Shown here one piece after another: positions 62,671 to 64,000 of a stretch of 64,000 bases of DNA (its first letter is position 1; each line of letters begins with the position of its first letter). Position numbers and translations under genes: made by a program. The DNA comes from Opitutaceae bacterium. GTDB lineage: Bacteria > Verrucomicrobiota > Verrucomicrobiia > Opitutales > Opitutaceae. The DNA lies in NCBI GenBank assembly GCA_030693515.1, contig JAUYAK010000029.1, positions 23,699 through 87,698 on the forward strand, read 5' to 3'. The notes beneath the pieces are model-generated. The model was not told where the DNA came from. It did not search any database and saw only the letters and a program-made list of their open reading frames with translations.

Positions 62671-63051
62671 TCATATGCCGTGCTCCTCGCCGAACTTCTT
62701 GATGAGGGCGGTGACCTGCGCGGCGACCTCGGCGGAGGAGAAAATATAGAGATCGAATGCATCGATGTCGTCCATGAATAGCCGGACTCTCAGCGGCACA
62801 ACTTGGCCTTTGAACTTCACGCTGAACGTGAGCTCCTTCTCTTCATCCATCTTAATCTTCTCCATCAACGCCGCGACCTTCTTCACTTCCGCGGGACCAA
62901 ACCCGGACTCGAATAGATGGGTCGCTCGCTCAAGAAACGGCGCCACATGCTTCTTGTCGAAGTTCGTGGAGGCTTCGTGAGCAGCTTCTTCTTTTGGAAG
63001 TGCGGCGCTCGGTGTTAGCAGCGCGAGGAGAGTAGCAAGTAATCTCTTCAT
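62671..63051 (-). CDS. Cassette gene 2: secreted hypothetical protein, 126 aa
   Basis: From ATG 63049-63051 the product has a signal peptide (MKRLLATLLALLTPSAALP) and a charged mature part (FLERATHLFESGFGPAEVKK; MDDIDAFDLYIFSSAEVA). No domain recognised. An ATG at 63066 would place the start inside the attC core, so the later start is preferred. AT-richer than the chromosome to the left. Confidence 0.75.
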   Translation of the reverse strand: MKRLLATLLALLTPSAALPKEEAAHEASTNFDKKHVAPFLERATHLFESGFGPAEVKKVAALMEKIKMDEEKELTFSVKFKGQVVPLRVRLFMDDIDAFDLYIFSSAEVAAQVTALIKKFGEEHGI

Positions 63052-63060
63052 GTTTTCTTT

Positions 63061-63120
63061 GCCCAACGATTGAGGTCAGACACGGAGGGGCGAAGCCCCG
63101 GAGTTGTCTGTGCCGGCTGG
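63061..63120 (-). other. attC-like site, one core degenerate (cassette 3)
   Basis: GCCCAAC at 63061-63067 is a good core next to the start of cassette gene 2. The inner palindrome is clear (GTCAGACACGG...AGGGGCGAAGCCCC...TTGTCTGTGCC). The other core, expected near 63113-63120, reads GGCTGGAT and no longer fits GTTRRRY. It lies between the stop of the gene at 63137 and the next start. Confidence 0.62.
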
Positions 63121-63136
63121 ATCGCCTCTTTTTTCG

Positions 63137-63466
63137 TCAGAGCTCATAGGCTTCGATCACTTCCTCGCCATCAACTGGGATGGTGCTGGCAGAGAAAACG
63201 GTGCCGCAACCCTTGCATCTGACCTCTTCGGGCATGCGGCTCAGGCTTCCTTCTTTCTTCTGAGCGTCCGCAAGCAAGCTAGCTTCGGGGAGCTTCTGAT
63301 AATGCACCTTCCCTAAATCGAGACGGTAGATTGCGCCGGTAGCGGCCCCGACGAAAGTAGAGAAATCTCCGCCTGCACCACTTTCGAACATCTTGAACTC
63401 CGTCGCTAGGCCGCACTTTGGGCAAGTCGCGTGACAGAGGGAAATCGATAGACGTGAAGCTTTCAT
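63137..63466 (-). CDS. Cassette gene 3: hypothetical protein with CxxC pairs, 109 aa
   Basis: From ATG 63464-63466 the product has two CxxC pairs, CPKC near the N-terminus and CKGC near the C-terminus, suggesting a zinc ribbon or rubredoxin-like metal site. Middle part: GAATGAIYRLDLGKVHYQKL. Function unknown. The open frame extends to 63547, but that part lies in the next attC, so the later start is preferred. Confidence 0.75.
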   Translation of the reverse strand: MKASRLSISLCHATCPKCGLATEFKMFESGAGGDFSTFVGAATGAIYRLDLGKVHYQKLPEASLLADAQKKEGSLSRMPEEVRCKGCGTVFSASTIPVDGEEVIEAYEL

Positions 63467-63469
63467 CTT

Positions 63470-63604
63470 TCCGGCGATCGACAAAGATGAGCCACGACCA
63501 CAGCCGGCGCGCCGCGTGCTGCACCGCAGTTGATGTAGTGATTCCAACAGATCATAGCACGCGGCGTGACGGCTGTGGTCGTTGGCTCTGGCGCCTTGTT
63601 GGGC
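63470..63604 (-). other. attC recombination site (cassette 4)
   Basis: The GTTGGGC core at 63598-63604 lies 7 bases after the stop of the DUF2750 gene. The outer arms GAGCCACGACCACAGCC and GGCTGTGGTCGTTGGCTC are inverse copies with one extra base in the right arm, like the unpaired bases of real attC sites. The inner part is also palindromic (CGCGCCGCGTGCT...AGCACGCGGCGTG). The second core, near 63470, is degenerate. Confidence 0.78.
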
Positions 63605-63611
63605 CTTTTTT

Positions 63612-63971
63612 TCATTCTTCGGTGAGACGCTTCGCCAAATCGATCGCTCGGACCTCGAGCCCGCAGAGATTCACGTCCCAATTGGGGCCGACCATCGATC
63701 CATCAGCGTGCATGCCCTTCAGCCACGCGCCGATAAACTCATCGAGGGCAATCGCGGTAGGAACATACTCGCTCCAATCTTCTTTTTGGTGCCGCGCCGC
63801 ATACGCACGATCCGACCAAAACACCAAAACCGAGACGCCTTCATTTTCATGGGAAGGACAAACCGCCCAGCCGCCATCCGGCGACCGCAAGCCGTAGGCC
63901 TGGCCACTGTGGCGAACGCGGTCAACAAATCGGTCGTAGCTTTCCTGGGATGTGGCGCGATTTTGGAGCAT
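63612..63971 (-). CDS. Cassette gene 4: DUF2750-domain protein
   Basis: The 119-residue product matches DUF2750 in pattern: YDRFVDRVRHSGQAYGLRS, then VFWSDRAYAARH and IALDEFIGAWLKGM, ending DGSMVGPNWDVN. This small family is common in accessory and cassette DNA and has no known function. It is followed by its attC 7 bases after the stop. Confidence 0.85.
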   Translation of the reverse strand: MLQNRATSQESYDRFVDRVRHSGQAYGLRSPDGGWAVCPSHENEGVSVLVFWSDRAYAARHQKEDWSEYVPTAIALDEFIGAWLKGMHADGSMVGPNWDVNLCGLEVRAIDLAKRLTEE

Positions 63972-63979
63972 CTTGTTTT

Positions 63980-64000
63980 GCCCAACGTCAAAGATGAGCC
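63980..64000 (-). other. Start of a further attC site, cut by the window edge
   Basis: GCCCAAC at 63980-63986 is followed by GTCAAAGATGAGCC, which repeats the outer part of the attC at 63470 (ACAAAGATGAGCC). It shows that the array continues to the right. Confidence 0.7.

Overview
The window is GC-rich chromosomal DNA. Its gene content suggests a Gram-negative member of the Verrucomicrobiota, most likely Opitutaceae. This is an inference from RNase HIII, a FecI/FecR/TonB receptor set, Gld-type ABC genes with a DUF4340 partner, several DUF1080 proteins and sulfatases, and paired GMC oxidoreductase/gluconate-dehydrogenase-subunit-3 genes. No rRNA, tRNA, CRISPR or phage genes were seen.

Layout. 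1-6 kb holds housekeeping genes: a TPR protein running off the left edge, ychF, rpsU with a clear terminator, a TIM-barrel protein, mutY and rnhC. 5.8-11.1 kb is an ECF sigma / FecR anti-sigma / TonB receptor operon; the receptor carries a second signal peptide inside the reading frame. 11.2-17.2 kb has an orotate phosphoribosyltransferase-like gene, a MltR-like gene of lower GC, a PhoD-like phosphatase, and an exported methyltransferase overlapping a sulfatase-fold protein that has lost its catalytic residues. 17.2-29 kb is mostly minus-strand: a hybrid histidine kinase, an AsmA-like protein, DUF4340, GldG-like, permease and ATPase genes, then birA. 29-38 kb carries an SGNH/DUF1080 protein, a first GMC pair, DUF1697, a secreted carbonic anhydrase, lgt, gcvT and gcvH; gcvP does not follow.

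38-45.4 kb is a mosaic anchored on mutS. The intact mutS ends at 42862, a diverged copy of its last ~100 codons lies at 39098-39406, and a ~15-codon remnant of the tail lies at 38024-38077, all in the same orientation. Accessory genes lie between the copies: a toxin-antitoxin pair, then a hydrolase, an AraC regulator, a cupin and a cyclophilin-like protein. 45.5-61.8 kb has a PanB-like protein without the usual N-terminal catalytic residues, an esterase, a second GMC pair, a MacAB-type exporter, two overlapping amidohydrolase genes, and a minus-strand group of exported hydrolases (M14 peptidase, DUF1080, sulfatase).

61.8-64 kb is the most unusual part. Four small, lower-GC, minus-strand genes are each followed (or, for the leftmost, would be followed) by an imperfect palindrome with attC-type cores (RYYYAAC / GTTRRRY). 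This is the organisation of an integron gene-cassette array, and it continues past the right edge. At its left end the attC core of the last cassette is interrupted by the 3' end of a group II intron (frameshifted reverse-transcriptase remnant, domain V and domain VI). At least ten intergenic hairpin elements, many with GTAGG/CCTAC or GTGGG/CCCAC ends, are scattered through the window; two of them supply the stop codon of the gene before them.
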